This document shows positions 24,675 through 32,474 of a stretch of 46,906 bases of DNA, in pieces. The notes beneath the pieces were generated by a model, which searched no databases, was not told the origin of the DNA, and saw nothing but the letters and a program-made list of their open reading frames with translations. A program made the translations under genes and the position numbers. Numbering within the stretch: position 1 is the stretch's first letter; each line of letters begins with the position of its first letter. This DNA comes from Nitrospira sp. (GTDB taxonomy: Bacteria > Nitrospirota > Thermodesulfovibrionia > Thermodesulfovibrionales > Dissulfurispiraceae), in the NCBI GenBank assembly GCA_002634385.1, contig NSJL01000030.1, positions 1 through 46,906 of the forward strand, written 5' to 3'.

Positions 24675-24703
24675 AATTTACCTTTTCTCCTTTATCCTGT
24701 CAA
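24675..24703 (-). promoter_or_regulatory. likely acsA promoter
   Basis: On the minus strand TTGACA (24698-24703) and TAAATT (24675-24680) are 17 bp apart, about 80 bp before the acsA ATG and directly after the palindrome that follows actP. This would let acsA be transcribed separately from the upstream operon. Confidence 0.6.
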
Positions 24704-24704
24704 C

Positions 24705-24730
24705 TAGGGTGTGTCTGCAAACACACCCTA
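24705..24730. terminator. TAGGGTGTGT palindrome after actP
   Basis: Perfect 10-bp arms TAGGGTGTGT and ACACACCCTA around a 6-nt loop, beginning three bases after the actP stop codon (24734). Related palindromes follow the genes ending at 36919 and 44933. No long U-tract follows, so factor-independent termination is not certain. Confidence 0.65.
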
Positions 24731-24733
24731 AAA

Positions 24734-26452
24734 CTATTCCGCTCCGATACCCACATAACTTCTGAGCTTCTCGTCCTCGAACTTCGTCTCCGCGCTCTTT
24801 TCGGGTGACAGCAAGGAGAAGAGGATTCCGACAAGGAAGGAAAGCCCCAGGGAGATAACTGCCGGGTTCTTCATGGGGAAGACCGCCTTCGGCATGGCGG
24901 CGTTCAACTCCTTTTTCTGCGTTTCCAGTGCCTGCTTTTCCGCGGCAATGGCCGTGTCGATGGCCGCGATATCCTGTCCCGCACCTTTCTGCTTCTCGAG
25001 GGCGTCCACTTTCGCCTTGGACTGGGTCTCCGCGTCCTTGATCCGTGTCTCCACCGCCTTCTTCTCGCCGGCATGGAACACGTCAACCCATACGGTGGGG
25101 CTCAGGACGATGAGGCCCGCTGCAAGGAAGAGTCCCGTATAGATGCTCGCCACGGCGCCTTTTGTAGTGAACTTCTTCCAGGTAATGGAAAGGAGCAGGG
25201 CGGGGAAATTGGCACTCGCCGCAACAGCGAAGGCGAGACCCACCATAAAGGCCACGTTCTGGCCCTTGAAGAGGATACCCAGGAGGATCGCCGCGACGCC
25301 GAGGCATACGGTCGCGATCTTCGCCACCTTCACCTCCTCTTTCTCGTTTGATACGCCGCGCCGTACGACGCCCACATAGAGGTCATGGGAGAGTGCGGAC
25401 GCACCGGCAAGGGTAAGGCCCGCAACAACGGCAAGGATCGTCGCAAAGGCGACGGCGGCGAGGAATCCGAGGAAGGCGGTGCCGCCGAGGAATTCGGCCA
25501 GGAGGGGAGCGGCCATGTTACCGCCCTTATCGATACCCATGATGACGCTCTGGCCGACAAGCACCGCGGCGCCGAAGCCGATGGTCACGGTGAGTATGTA
25601 GAAGTACCCGATGAAGCCGGTGGCATAAAAGACCGATTTTCTCGCTTCTTTCGCATCGGGTACCGTATAGAACCTCATGAGAATATGGGGGAGACCCGCG
25701 GTGCCGAACATGAGGGCAAGCCCGAGGGAGAAGGCCTCGAGGGGGCTGGTGACGAGGCCGCCCGGCTCAAGGAATTTGTCCCCGTATCTCGATGCCGCCT
25801 GGTTGAAGAGCTCTCCGTAGCTGAAACCGAACTGTCCCAGGGTGAGAATCACCAGCAGGGTGGCACCGCCCAGAAGGAGCACCGCCTTGATGATCTGGAC
25901 CCAGGTGGTGGCGAGCATGCCGCCGAAGAGGACGTAGGCGATCATCAGAATTCCGACCACGACGATGGCGACTTCAAAGGGGAGGCCGAACATGAGCTTG
26001 ATAAGGGTACCGGCGCCCACCATCTGGGCGATCAGATAGAAAAGAACGGTCACCAGGGAGCCCGCGGCCGCAGCCGCGCGAATAGGTCTCTGGTTCAGGC
26101 GGTACGCAACGACATCGGCAAAAGTGTATTTCCCGAGATTCCGCAGGGGCTCGGAGATAAGGAACATGATGATGGGCCAGCCGACAAGCCATCCCACCGA
26201 ATAGATGAGGCCGTCATATCCCTTTGTGGAAACCAGGCCCGCAATCCCCAGGAAGGACGCGGCGCTCATATAGTCTCCTGCGAGGGCGAGACCGTTCTGG
26301 AAGCCGGTGATGCTTCTCCCGGCGGCATAGAATTCCTTTGTAGTTCTTGTTCTCTTCGCCGCCCAGTAAGTAATGCCGAGAGTGGCGGTGATGAAAAGGA
26401 TGAAAAAGATGATCGAGGTGGGATGGACCTGTCCTATGGCTGTCTGTGGCAT
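24734..26452 (-). CDS. actP: cation/acetate symporter ActP
   Basis: 572 aa, sodium:solute symporter family, about 13 membrane helices. It imports acetate. The N-terminal [20 protein letters not shown] and the region [20 protein letters not shown] are typical of ActP. Unusually, about 55-60 residues inserted near the C-terminus form a predicted soluble coiled coil ([20 protein letters not shown] to [14 protein letters not shown]), between the last two helices. The start follows AGGAGGGTAAAACA and is 4 bp after yjcH, the usual ActP partner gene. Confidence 0.95.
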   Translation of the reverse strand: MPQTAIGQVHPTSIIFFILFITATLGITYWAAKRTRTTKEFYAAGRSITGFQNGLALAGDYMSAASFLGIAGLVSTKGYDGLIYSVGWLVGWPIIMFLISEPLRNLGKYTFADVVAYRLNQRPIRAAAAAGSLVTVLFYLIAQMVGAGTLIKLMFGLPFEVAIVVVGILMIAYVLFGGMLATTWVQIIKAVLLLGGATLLVILTLGQFGFSYGELFNQAASRYGDKFLEPGGLVTSPLEAFSLGLALMFGTAGLPHILMRFYTVPDAKEARKSVFYATGFIGYFYILTVTIGFGAAVLVGQSVIMGIDKGGNMAAPLLAEFLGGTAFLGFLAAVAFATILAVVAGLTLAGASALSHDLYVGVVRRGVSNEKEEVKVAKIATVCLGVAAILLGILFKGQNVAFMVGLAFAVAASANFPALLLSITWKKFTTKGAVASIYTGLFLAAGLIVLSPTVWVDVFHAGEKKAVETRIKDAETQSKAKVDALEKQKGAGQDIAAIDTAIAAEKQALETQKKELNAAMPKAVFPMKNPAVISLGLSFLVGILFSLLSPEKSAETKFEDEKLRSYVGIGAE

Positions 26453-26456
26453 TGTT

Positions 26457-26762
26457 TTACCCTCCTATCTTTTCTTTTACTTTTTTGACCAGTACATCAT
26501 ACTTGTTGTTCGCCCACCGGATGTAAATCCCGGTCAAAACCCACGACAGGACGATGGTGCCCACGGCGATAGGAATACCGATGGTAATGACACCCGACAT
26601 TTTCGTAGCAAGAAACGGCCTGTTAAAAGCGATAAGGGCGATAAACCCGAAATAAAGGACCAGCTCCAACAGGGTCAGTATCAGGGAGATGGTATTCTTC
26701 TGGCCCGACAGCGACTTGAAATCGGGATCCTCAAGGATCTCGTGTGCCGACTTGTGATTCAT
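26457..26762 (-). CDS. yjcH: DUF485 (YjcH) membrane protein
   Basis: 101 aa with two membrane helices (about 28-48 and 60-83). It ends in the family's basic tail after [13 protein letters not shown]. YjcH is almost always encoded directly before ActP and is presumed to assist it. The ribosome-binding site GAAGGAGGTAGGAGT is strong. It lies 67 bp downstream of the exonuclease gene, the only sizeable gap in the operon. Confidence 0.92.
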   Translation of the reverse strand: MNHKSAHEILEDPDFKSLSGQKNTISLILTLLELVLYFGFIALIAFNRPFLATKMSGVITIGIPIAVGTIVLSWVLTGIYIRWANNKYDVLVKKVKEKIGG

Positions 26763-26783
26763 ACTCCTACCTCCTTCTTATTT

Positions 26784-26817
26784 GGATCCCGATTCCTCGG
26801 GACCATTTTTTGCTTTT
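26784..26817 (+). terminator. plus-strand-oriented terminator in the exonuclease-yjcH gap
   Basis: TCCCGA-TTCC-TCGGGA flanked by GG and CC, then ATTTTTTGCTTTT, is a canonical intrinsic terminator reading on the plus strand, against the operon. It would stop antisense transcription entering from yjcH; for minus-strand transcripts only the hairpin remains. Confidence 0.6.
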
Positions 26818-26829
26818 CGCATACACGCC

Positions 26830-27603
26830 CTAAAAATTGCTCGACTCCCCGGCAGCTCTGTACGTATCACCCCCTTTTGAAGGATCCCCCGCTCTCAGAA
26901 GGTCACCTGCTGTTCTCATTCCGCATTCCAGTGCCAGCGGAAGAAATCTCTGAAAAAGCTGTGCGGTGATAAAAGCGTCCATCAGTGCATTGTGGGCGTC
27001 CTGCACCGGCACCCCGAAAAGTCTCGCCATCCCCCAGAGTTGGCAGTCCCGGAGAGGCTTCACGAGGAGCCGATGGGAGGGCATTCTCTTCCGCAACCAC
27101 CTGTACAGGACAAAAGTGTCCAGGGCCGCATTCGGAAGGACGCTTCCCTTTATGCGCTTCATTTCCCTGTTGATAAAGCCCAGGTCGAGGGAGAGACAGT
27201 GTCCCACGAGGATGCCGCTTCCGCAGTACTGCAGGAATCCGGAGAGCACAGTATCGATATCCGGCTTCGTCATGACCTCCGAAGGGGTGATGCCGTGAAT
27301 GACAATGCTCTCTGCGGTAAGCTCTTTTCCCGGGTTCACCAGTTCGTAAAAGGGGCTCCCGAGCTCGATCCTGCCGCCGGTCATCCTGAGGGCACCGATC
27401 GATACGATGGCGTCTTTTCTTTCGTTGAGGCCGGTGAGCTCCGTATCGATCACCACGAACCCCGCTTCCGCAATGGGCCTCTCCCGGTCGGGACCGTTTC
27501 CCTTCTGCAGGATCCTGTCGAGAAACCCGCTCCTGCCGCAGTCCTCCGGTTCAGGGGTTTTCTGCCCCTTCCTGTTCCGCATCCTGTTCAGTAATCCCTT
27601 CAT
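26830..27603 (-). CDS. DEDDh 3'-5' exonuclease (DnaQ-like)
   Basis: 257 aa from the ATG at 27603, two bases after the stop of the CBS-DUF294 gene; the longer frame lies within that gene. Exo I is FVVIDTELTGLN (D and E), Exo II VGHCLSLDLGFINREM, Exo III DAHNALMDAF with the catalytic histidine and aspartate, so the active site is intact. DnaQ-like exonucleases of this kind recur next to DUF294-CBS proteins and ActP. Whether the substrate is nucleic acid or a small nucleotide is unknown. Its stop codon TAG is part of the sequence TTTTAGGGCG. Confidence 0.9.
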   Translation of the reverse strand: MKGLLNRMRNRKGQKTPEPEDCGRSGFLDRILQKGNGPDRERPIAEAGFVVIDTELTGLNERKDAIVSIGALRMTGGRIELGSPFYELVNPGKELTAESIVIHGITPSEVMTKPDIDTVLSGFLQYCGSGILVGHCLSLDLGFINREMKRIKGSVLPNAALDTFVLYRWLRKRMPSHRLLVKPLRDCQLWGMARLFGVPVQDAHNALMDAFITAQLFQRFLPLALECGMRTAGDLLRAGDPSKGGDTYRAAGESSNF

Positions 27604-27605
27604 GG

Positions 27606-29504
27606 CTACCAAATCAGCGCCTTGTACCTTTCCATAATCAGGTCCTGCATTCTCGAAATGAGGTGGAAGGCGTCCTTCATGGTCTTTCTTTCGAGGGTGC
27701 TCAGGGAATGGGGGTTGATGAAATTGTCGACCGGCTTGCCCGCCTCCCACTGCCCGAACTGGTGGTGGATCCTCAGGAGCAGGATGAATTCGAGAACGTA
27801 CGTGAGCTCGTCGGCGTATTCCCGCACGATGGTATGCTTGTCGCGCAGCGCCTCGACCCTCTCGAAGGTGGAAGTCTCCCGGGCACCCCTCTCCAGGGCG
27901 AAGAGCCGGAGCATATCCACGATGGGGGTAATCCCCTTGATCTTCAGGTTCAGCTCGTCCTTGTGCTCGCCGCTCTTTTCCACGACAAAAGACTTGAGGA
28001 ACCCCAGAGGGGGCCTGTTCGTCACGATCAGATTCGCGAGGTGGCCGAGGAAGACCTTTTGCCCCTCCAGCGCGTTCCTCAGGTGGTCGCGCAGCTCATC
28101 AGCCAGCGAGGGGTCGCCGTACAGGGGCCTGAAATCGAAGAAAATGAGGGATTTCAGCAGGGCGTCGGAGGTGGGATTCGCTATCCAGTTCGTAAAGCAC
28201 CTCTTCCAGGCCCTCAGGGGCTGGCACCATTCGGGATTGCTGGCCATATACCCCGAGGGACACGGGGGAAAGCCGCACTGCTGCAGGCTGTCCCGTACGA
28301 AAGCGGTAAAACCGGAAAACCAGGCGCGGGCTTCGGCCTCCTCCGCCGCCGTATCCCGGTCCGCAAAGATGAGGGCATTGTCCTGGTCCGTCCTGAAGGA
28401 CTGCTCTTTCCGCCCCTCGCTCCCGAAGACGATCCAGCAGTAGGGGACCGGAGGCTGCCCGAACTTCCTCTCCGCACTCTCCAGCACCTTTCGCACCAGC
28501 CGGTCGTTCAGCTCGGAGACGATCTTGATGATGCTGCCCGCCTTTGCGCCTTCCTTGAGCAGAAAGCCGATGCTGTTGGTGATCTTTTTCGAGACGGGCA
28601 CGAGCCCCTCAACGGTGAGCTGGCTCTCGATGTCCTTGGCAAAGGAGAGGGGCGACTTCCCCTGCAGCACCATGAGGTCGTGGTTGGTGATGATCCCCGC
28701 CAGGGCTCCCTCCCTGATCACCAGCACATGGTGGATGTGGTACCGCAGCATCTTCAGCACCGCCTCAAAGCAGTAGTCCTTTGCATCCACCCTGATCAGG
28801 GGAAGGGACATGATGCTCCGCGCCGGCTCCTCCACACCCCGCCCCTTTGCCACCACCTTCTCCCGGAGGTCCCGGTCGGTGATGATCCCCGCCGGCAGGC
28901 CCTTGCCGTCCATCACGATGACCGAGCTGACCCTCTCCTGCGCCATCACCTGTGCTGCCTCCTGTATGCTTGCCTCCTCCCCCACGGTCACCACTTCCCG
29001 GCTGACCAGCTCTCCCGCCGGAGTGGTGAAGAGGAGATGGTCGCTGCCGCCGTAATAGAGGCTTCTGCCGCGCATTTCCCGGTAGGTCTTGTCGATATAT
29101 TTGGTAAAGTGGGATTGCAGGAAATGCTCGGTGAAGGCGGGGGTGGAGTCGATGAGCTTGAACAGATCGTTCTTCTTCAGAAGATAACAGATGGTGTCGT
29201 CAACAGCCGTTATGGTGGTCTTCTGGGTGTTCCCCATAAGCGAAACCAGTCCGAAGGTTTCCCCCTCTCCCCGGTAATCGATGACCATGTCCTCGCCCGT
29301 ATCCGATCGGAGGGAGATCTTCACCCCTCCCTTCTTGATGATCCGGAGGGAGTCGCTTGCGGGGCCGTCCTGCCGCAGGATGACCGAATCCTTGGGATAG
29401 AATTCCATCGAGAGGGTGCCCGCCACGTCCTTCAGCACCGTATCTTCCAGGAACTGGAAAGGGGGAGTGTTTCGCAGAAAGCTCATAACGTCTTCGAAAA
29501 GCAT
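27606..29504 (-). CDS. CNMP-binding/CBS/DUF294 nucleotidyltransferase-like protein
   Basis: 632 aa from the ATG at 29504 (GGAGG nine bases upstream; the frame can be extended 3 codons to a TTG). A cyclic-nucleotide-binding domain (about 10-125) is followed by two CBS motifs (about 165-285: VSSVIVMDGKGLPAGIITDR; HHVLVIREGALAGIITNHDL). A DUF294 nucleotidyltransferase-like domain has FGSEGRKEQSFRTDQDNAL with the aspartates in place, then the DUF294_C helical domain. It is probably a cytosolic regulatory enzyme sensing adenine nucleotides. It is first in the acetate operon, directly behind the sigma-54 promoter at 29531-29546. Confidence 0.93.
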   Translation of the reverse strand: MLFEDVMSFLRNTPPFQFLEDTVLKDVAGTLSMEFYPKDSVILRQDGPASDSLRIIKKGGVKISLRSDTGEDMVIDYRGEGETFGLVSLMGNTQKTTITAVDDTICYLLKKNDLFKLIDSTPAFTEHFLQSHFTKYIDKTYREMRGRSLYYGGSDHLLFTTPAGELVSREVVTVGEEASIQEAAQVMAQERVSSVIVMDGKGLPAGIITDRDLREKVVAKGRGVEEPARSIMSLPLIRVDAKDYCFEAVLKMLRYHIHHVLVIREGALAGIITNHDLMVLQGKSPLSFAKDIESQLTVEGLVPVSKKITNSIGFLLKEGAKAGSIIKIVSELNDRLVRKVLESAERKFGQPPVPYCWIVFGSEGRKEQSFRTDQDNALIFADRDTAAEEAEARAWFSGFTAFVRDSLQQCGFPPCPSGYMASNPEWCQPLRAWKRCFTNWIANPTSDALLKSLIFFDFRPLYGDPSLADELRDHLRNALEGQKVFLGHLANLIVTNRPPLGFLKSFVVEKSGEHKDELNLKIKGITPIVDMLRLFALERGARETSTFERVEALRDKHTIVREYADELTYVLEFILLLRIHHQFGQWEAGKPVDNFINPHSLSTLERKTMKDAFHLISRMQDLIMERYKALIW

Positions 29505-29530
29505 ACTTTTCAACCTCCGGCCCCTCTGGA

Positions 29531-29546
29531 TGCAAAAGAGATGCCA
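29531..29546 (-). promoter_or_regulatory. sigma-54 (-24/-12) promoter of the acetate operon
   Basis: The minus strand reads TGGCATCTCTTTTGCA. GG and GC are exactly 10 bp apart, and TGGCA-N6-TTGCA matches the RpoN consensus with only the C and G of TGGCACG changed. The expected start, about 12 bp downstream, leaves a short leader holding the GGAGG before the ATG at 29504. Confidence 0.75.
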
Positions 29547-29636
29547 GGCTCGGGAAAAAAGGAAATGGCGTAAATAAAGGGTTTGCGAGGGGAAAGGAAA
29601 AGAGGACCTTCTTGCTCCCCTGTAACGAAAAGTAAT

Positions 29637-29783
29637 TGCCTCACCTTGCCGCTACCAAAAGTAGCGATAGAGTGAGGCAGGATGAAACAGGAAACTACAG
29701 GGTGAGACAGAAAAAAGAGAACAGCAAGCTTTTTGTCTGTCTCTGTCTTACTCTGTCTCATTCTGTTTTATTCTGCTTCACTC
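29637..29783. repeat. purine/pyrimidine inverted-repeat module with A-A'-A arms, copy 2
   Basis: TGCCTCAC (29637-29644) and CGCTAC (29650-29655) pair with GTAGCG (29661-29666) and GTGAGGCA (29672-29679). GTGAGGCA can instead pair with TGCTTCAC further down, as part of a long hairpin between GAGTGAGGCAGGATGAAACA (from 29670) and TTCTGTTTTATTCTGCTTCA (about 29761-29780). The left arm is purine-rich, the right arm pyrimidine-rich. It lies between divergent genes in the gap 29505-29876; no gene is seen there. Confidence 0.65.
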
Positions 29784-29815
29784 TTCCGTTCTCTGCTTTA
29801 CTCTGTCTTTTCCGT

Positions 29816-29850
29816 TTGCATGTACAAACCTTTTCTGCTAAGAGATAAGT
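29816..29850 (+). promoter_or_regulatory. palindromic promoter-like site TTGCATGTACAA
   Basis: TTGCATGTACAA (29816-29827) followed by CCTTTTCTGCTAAG and TAAGTAAG, matching the site at 6882. It lies 50 bp before the cupin start. It fits the marR operator consensus TTGYAYRTRCAA. Confidence 0.5.
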
Positions 29851-29876
29851 AAGAACAATTAGAAAAGGAGGTTTCC

Positions 29877-30260
29877 ATGCAGGCACAGGTACTGGCGGAA
29901 AAAGCGGAAATGAAGAGTTTCAACAAGGCGGATGAGGTAAGGACCTTTCCGAAAGGGAAGCTGGAATTGGTGCATATCGGCGGGGCCGTCATCGGGCGCG
30001 CCACCCTGGAGCCGGGGTGGAAATGGTCGACCTCCGTGCAGCCGCTGGTGAATACAAAGAGCTGCGAGGCCCCGCACTTCCAATACCACGTCTCCGGGAC
30101 GCTGATGGTCGTCATGGACGACGGGACGCAGCTCGAGTGCAAAGCCGGCGATGTATCCCTGCTGCCGGTTGGGCACGACGCCTGGGTGGTCGGCGATGAG
30201 CCCGTCGTGGTGGTGGATTTCCAGGGAATGCGCGAGTACGCAAAGCCGTCTTCCGGATAG
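29877..30260 (+). CDS. small cupin domain protein
   Basis: 127 aa. A single double-stranded beta-helix: GRATLEPGWKWSTSVQPLV, HFQYHVSGTLMVVMDDGTQL and ECKAGDVSLLPVGHDAWVVG. Metal ligands of the classical cupin motifs are only partly present (HFQYH, GHD), so it could be a metal- or ligand-binding protein rather than an oxygenase. The start follows AAAAGGAGGTTTCC. It stands alone between the palindromic promoter-like site and a repeat cluster; the substrate is unknown. Confidence 0.85.
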   Translation: MQAQVLAEKAEMKSFNKADEVRTFPKGKLELVHIGGAVIGRATLEPGWKWSTSVQPLVNTKSCEAPHFQYHVSGTLMVVMDDGTQLECKAGDVSLLPVGHDAWVVGDEPVVVVDFQGMREYAKPSSG

Positions 30261-30416
30261 AGCTAATAAAAACCGGCCAGGGAGCATTCGGGGCAGCACC
30301 AGTGTCTTTCGAACCCCTCACCCCCAAGGGGAGAGAGGATTCCATAAAGGCATTCCCGCTTCCTTGAGAGAGTGAGCTGCTTCTTAAAGAATCTCAGATA
30401 GTTGTGCATATTAGTT

Positions 30417-30538
30417 CCCCTCCCTTGAGGGGAGGTACTCACTTCCATCTGTCCCCTCCCTTGAGGGGAGGTACCCACTTCCATCTGTCCCCTCCCTTGA
30501 GGGGAGGGGATGAAGGGGAGGGTGTTCCACACAATGCA
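30417..30538. repeat. 36-bp tandem palindromic repeats, gene-less cassette
   Basis: Units at 30417-30452 and 30453-30488 (CCCCTCCCTTGAGGGGAGG, then TAC, T or C, then CACTTCCATCTGT) and a partial third at 30489-30509, followed by GATGAAGGGGAGGGTG and TTCCACACAATG. The whole block repeats the 3' end of the DUF559 gene at 31949-32042 with one more unit. The rest of the 30261-30714 gap holds further CTCTCCC palindromes (around 30310 and 30585-30625) and no gene. Confidence 0.85.
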
Positions 30539-30714
30539 ACCGTAACGAACCACTGGAACTCATTTCACTCCCCCTCTCCCGGCCTTCGGCCGCCCTCTCC
30601 CTCAAGGGAGAGGGGCCCCCAGGAAATCGGAGATTTTCTGGGGAATTAGGTAGGGAAAGGGTGAGGGGGAAACAGAGGGCTTTGAAACAGCTTCTAAAGA
30701 AAAGGAGGTCCTGC

Positions 30715-31587
30715 ATGCGTATCCGCTCTCGATTCTTTTCCGCTGTGGTTGTCTTTACTGTACTGACTTTCTGGATTCTTTCTGCTCCGGTTCCGGCACA
30801 AACCGTTGTACAACACTATCGGGATATGGAAGTGTACTACGGAACAGGGCAGTCCTTCAGCACCCTCGACAACTCCCTTCTCGGCTCCATCGACGGCCTG
30901 CAATTGACCGATATGATCACTTCCAACTTAGCCAACAGCATCTTTGCCACGTATCCGGAGCCGCGTGTTACCGATCATATCGGCGAGTGGATCGATGATT
31001 CGGTCAGTGAAATGGATTGGGTCCTGGGGACTCCGCAGAACCTGCCTGCATCGGACACCCTCCTGGCCCAGATCTCGGACTTCCCCGGCACCCCTGTTTC
31101 GGTGAACGACACCGGAGATGTCTTCATAACGGAACAGGTCTATCTCATTGCGCTTTGGACCACTACTGATGAGCAGGGAAATCAGATCGATCACGAAGGG
31201 TACGCCCGGGTCCGGTTCTTTGAGCGCACCTACCAGGAGTTTGTCGCGGTCTGCGCCACAGAGACCACGACCAAGCTCTCCGATACCGTGATCAGGCTGG
31301 GACAGAGCGTCTGGGACAAGGCAACAGTGACAGACCTGGGGACCTGCTCCTCACGGCCCACCGGCACGGTGACCTTCCAGGTCTCGACGGATGGAGGCGC
31401 CACCTGGACCACCTTCGGCTCTCCAAGGCCTCTGGGCAGCAGGGGACATGCACTTTCGAACCGCTACACCCCGCAGGAGACTGGCATCTACTACTTCCGG
31501 GCCATCTACAGCGGAGATGAGGAGCATGCCGGCTCCCAGAGCGGTGATACCGAGGAGAAGCTGACAGTGAGAAGGCATCACCGATGA
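30715..31587 (+). CDS. secreted protein with Ig-like C-terminal domain, duplicated copy B
   Basis: 290 aa, same architecture as copy A at 7016-7888: signal peptide cleaved near VPA-Q, an unrecognised N-terminal half and an Ig-like C-terminal domain. The start is the ATG at 30715 after AAAAGGAGGTCCTGC; the longer frame upstream lies in non-homologous sequence. DNA identity with copy A starts at the ribosome-binding site and ends about 20 bp after the stop. I count about 24 of some 34 substitutions between 30920 and 31020. There the protein reads SNLANSIFATYPEPRVTDHI against SNTANAITANYPDPRVINNL in copy A. Confidence 0.85.
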   Translation: MRIRSRFFSAVVVFTVLTFWILSAPVPAQTVVQHYRDMEVYYGTGQSFSTLDNSLLGSIDGLQLTDMITSNLANSIFATYPEPRVTDHIGEWIDDSVSEMDWVLGTPQNLPASDTLLAQISDFPGTPVSVNDTGDVFITEQVYLIALWTTTDEQGNQIDHEGYARVRFFERTYQEFVAVCATETTTKLSDTVIRLGQSVWDKATVTDLGTCSSRPTGTVTFQVSTDGGATWTTFGSPRPLGSRGHALSNRYTPQETGIYYFRAIYSGDEEHAGSQSGDTEEKLTVRRHHR

Positions 31588-31609
31588 AGAACCGGACAAG
31601 TGTCACCCT

Positions 31610-31930
31610 CTCCCTACCCCTCCCCCCTCAAGGGGGAGGGAATTGCTTTTAAAGGATCCCCTCTCAAGGAGGAAAGAACTGTTTTTGATGTTTCATCCGT
31701 CTAACTCTACTCTCAAGGAAGAGGGATCTGTTTTGTAAAGAATTCCCCTTTACCCGCTTCCCCTACCTGACCCACCACGGGGAAGGGAGGTGCTTCGGAA
31801 TGAGTCTCCTTATCCGCCTCACAGATGCTTCACCCGCCTAACTCTACTTTAAAGGAAGGGGAAACTGCTTTTATGGAATCCCCTCTCAAGGGGGAGGAAC
31901 TGCTTTTCAGGAACTCTCCTGGAGGAGAGG
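31610..31930. repeat. degenerate tandem repeats between copy B and the DUF559 gene
   Basis: About five imperfect units of the pattern CTCTCAAGGRGGAR, then AACTGYTTTT, then a GGAATCCCC-like end (for example near 31640, 31670, 31720, 31860 and 31890). CGTCTAACTCTACT near 31700 recurs as CGCCTAACTCTACT near 31835. No gene is seen in 31588-31948. Confidence 0.55.
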
Positions 31931-31948
31931 GAGGGAAGCGATTCATAC

Positions 31949-32377
31949 CTATTTCCCCTCCCTTGAGGGGAGGTACTCACTTCCATCTGTCCCCTCCCTT
32001 GAGGGGAGGGGATGAAGGGGAGGGTGTCCCACACAATGCTCCCGGATCACCTCAAGGACTTCCCTGCTGTGCAACAAGACCTCATTATCCCAGAAGCGCA
32101 GCATCCTGTATCCTTCCCTTTCAAGCCATGCATCCCGTTCCTTGTCATATTCTTTCTTGTCCGGCTCGGCATGCTGTCCTCCATCAAGTTCGATCACGAG
32201 CTTTTTCTCCAGGCATACAAAATCGACGATATAGCTCCCTATTGGATGCTGCCGCCTGAACTTGAGACCTCCCAGTCGCCTGGTCCGAAGCTGCGTCCAT
32301 AAAAGTCGCTCCGCATCAGTAGAGCGGTCTCTGAGATCCTTTGCATAGGCTATCAGCCTGTCAGGCACCTCTTGCAC
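31949..32377 (-). CDS. DUF559 endonuclease-like protein with repeat-encoded C-terminus
   Basis: 142 aa from a GTG at 32377; a GTG three codons later has better spacing to GAGGGG. Residues 1-~115 are a complete DUF559 domain of the PD-(D/E)xK type, related to Vsr-like nucleases: RRLGGLKFRRQHPIGSYIVD, then VIELDGGQH with the E-x-D pair, and GYRMLRFWDNEVL. The last ~27 residues (HPPLHPLPSREG, EYLPSREGK) are translated from the 36-bp palindromic repeat, and the stop lies at its end. The same DNA tail occurs without the gene at 30417-30538. Nuclease activity is a fold-based inference. Confidence 0.82.
   Translation of the reverse strand: MQEVPDRLIAYAKDLRDRSTDAERLLWTQLRTRRLGGLKFRRQHPIGSYIVDFVCLEKKLVIELDGGQHAEPDKKEYDKERDAWLEREGYRMLRFWDNEVLLHSREVLEVIREHCVGHPPLHPLPSREGTDGSEYLPSREGK
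31955..32042. repeat. palindromic repeat cassette at the 3' end of the DUF559 gene
   Basis: A full 36-bp unit (31955-31990), a partial second unit (31991-32011) and the flank GATGAAGGGGAGGGTG and CCCACACAATG. It is the shorter version of the block at 30417-30538, in the same orientation. Confidence 0.85.
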
Positions 32378-32449
32378 CCCTCAATCTTTTGTATCCCCTC
32401 ACTCTTTTACACCCCTCACCCACTCCCTCTCCCCCAAGGGGCGAGGGAA

Positions 32450-32474
32450 CTCTACTCTACTCTACTCTACTCTA
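32450..32474. repeat. CTCTA x5 microsatellite
   Basis: Five perfect CTCTA units, followed by CCTTTCCCTCTACCTGTCTT, which resembles the right arm of the hairpin at 6841-6865. It lies 27 bp after the stop of the sigma-54 regulator gene, so it would not shift a reading frame. Confidence 0.85.

Noticed and set aside
30417..30509. 36-bp repeats with regular spacing, CRISPR-like at first sight
   Set aside because: Units are directly adjacent, without unique spacers, contain their own palindrome and have no cas genes nearby.
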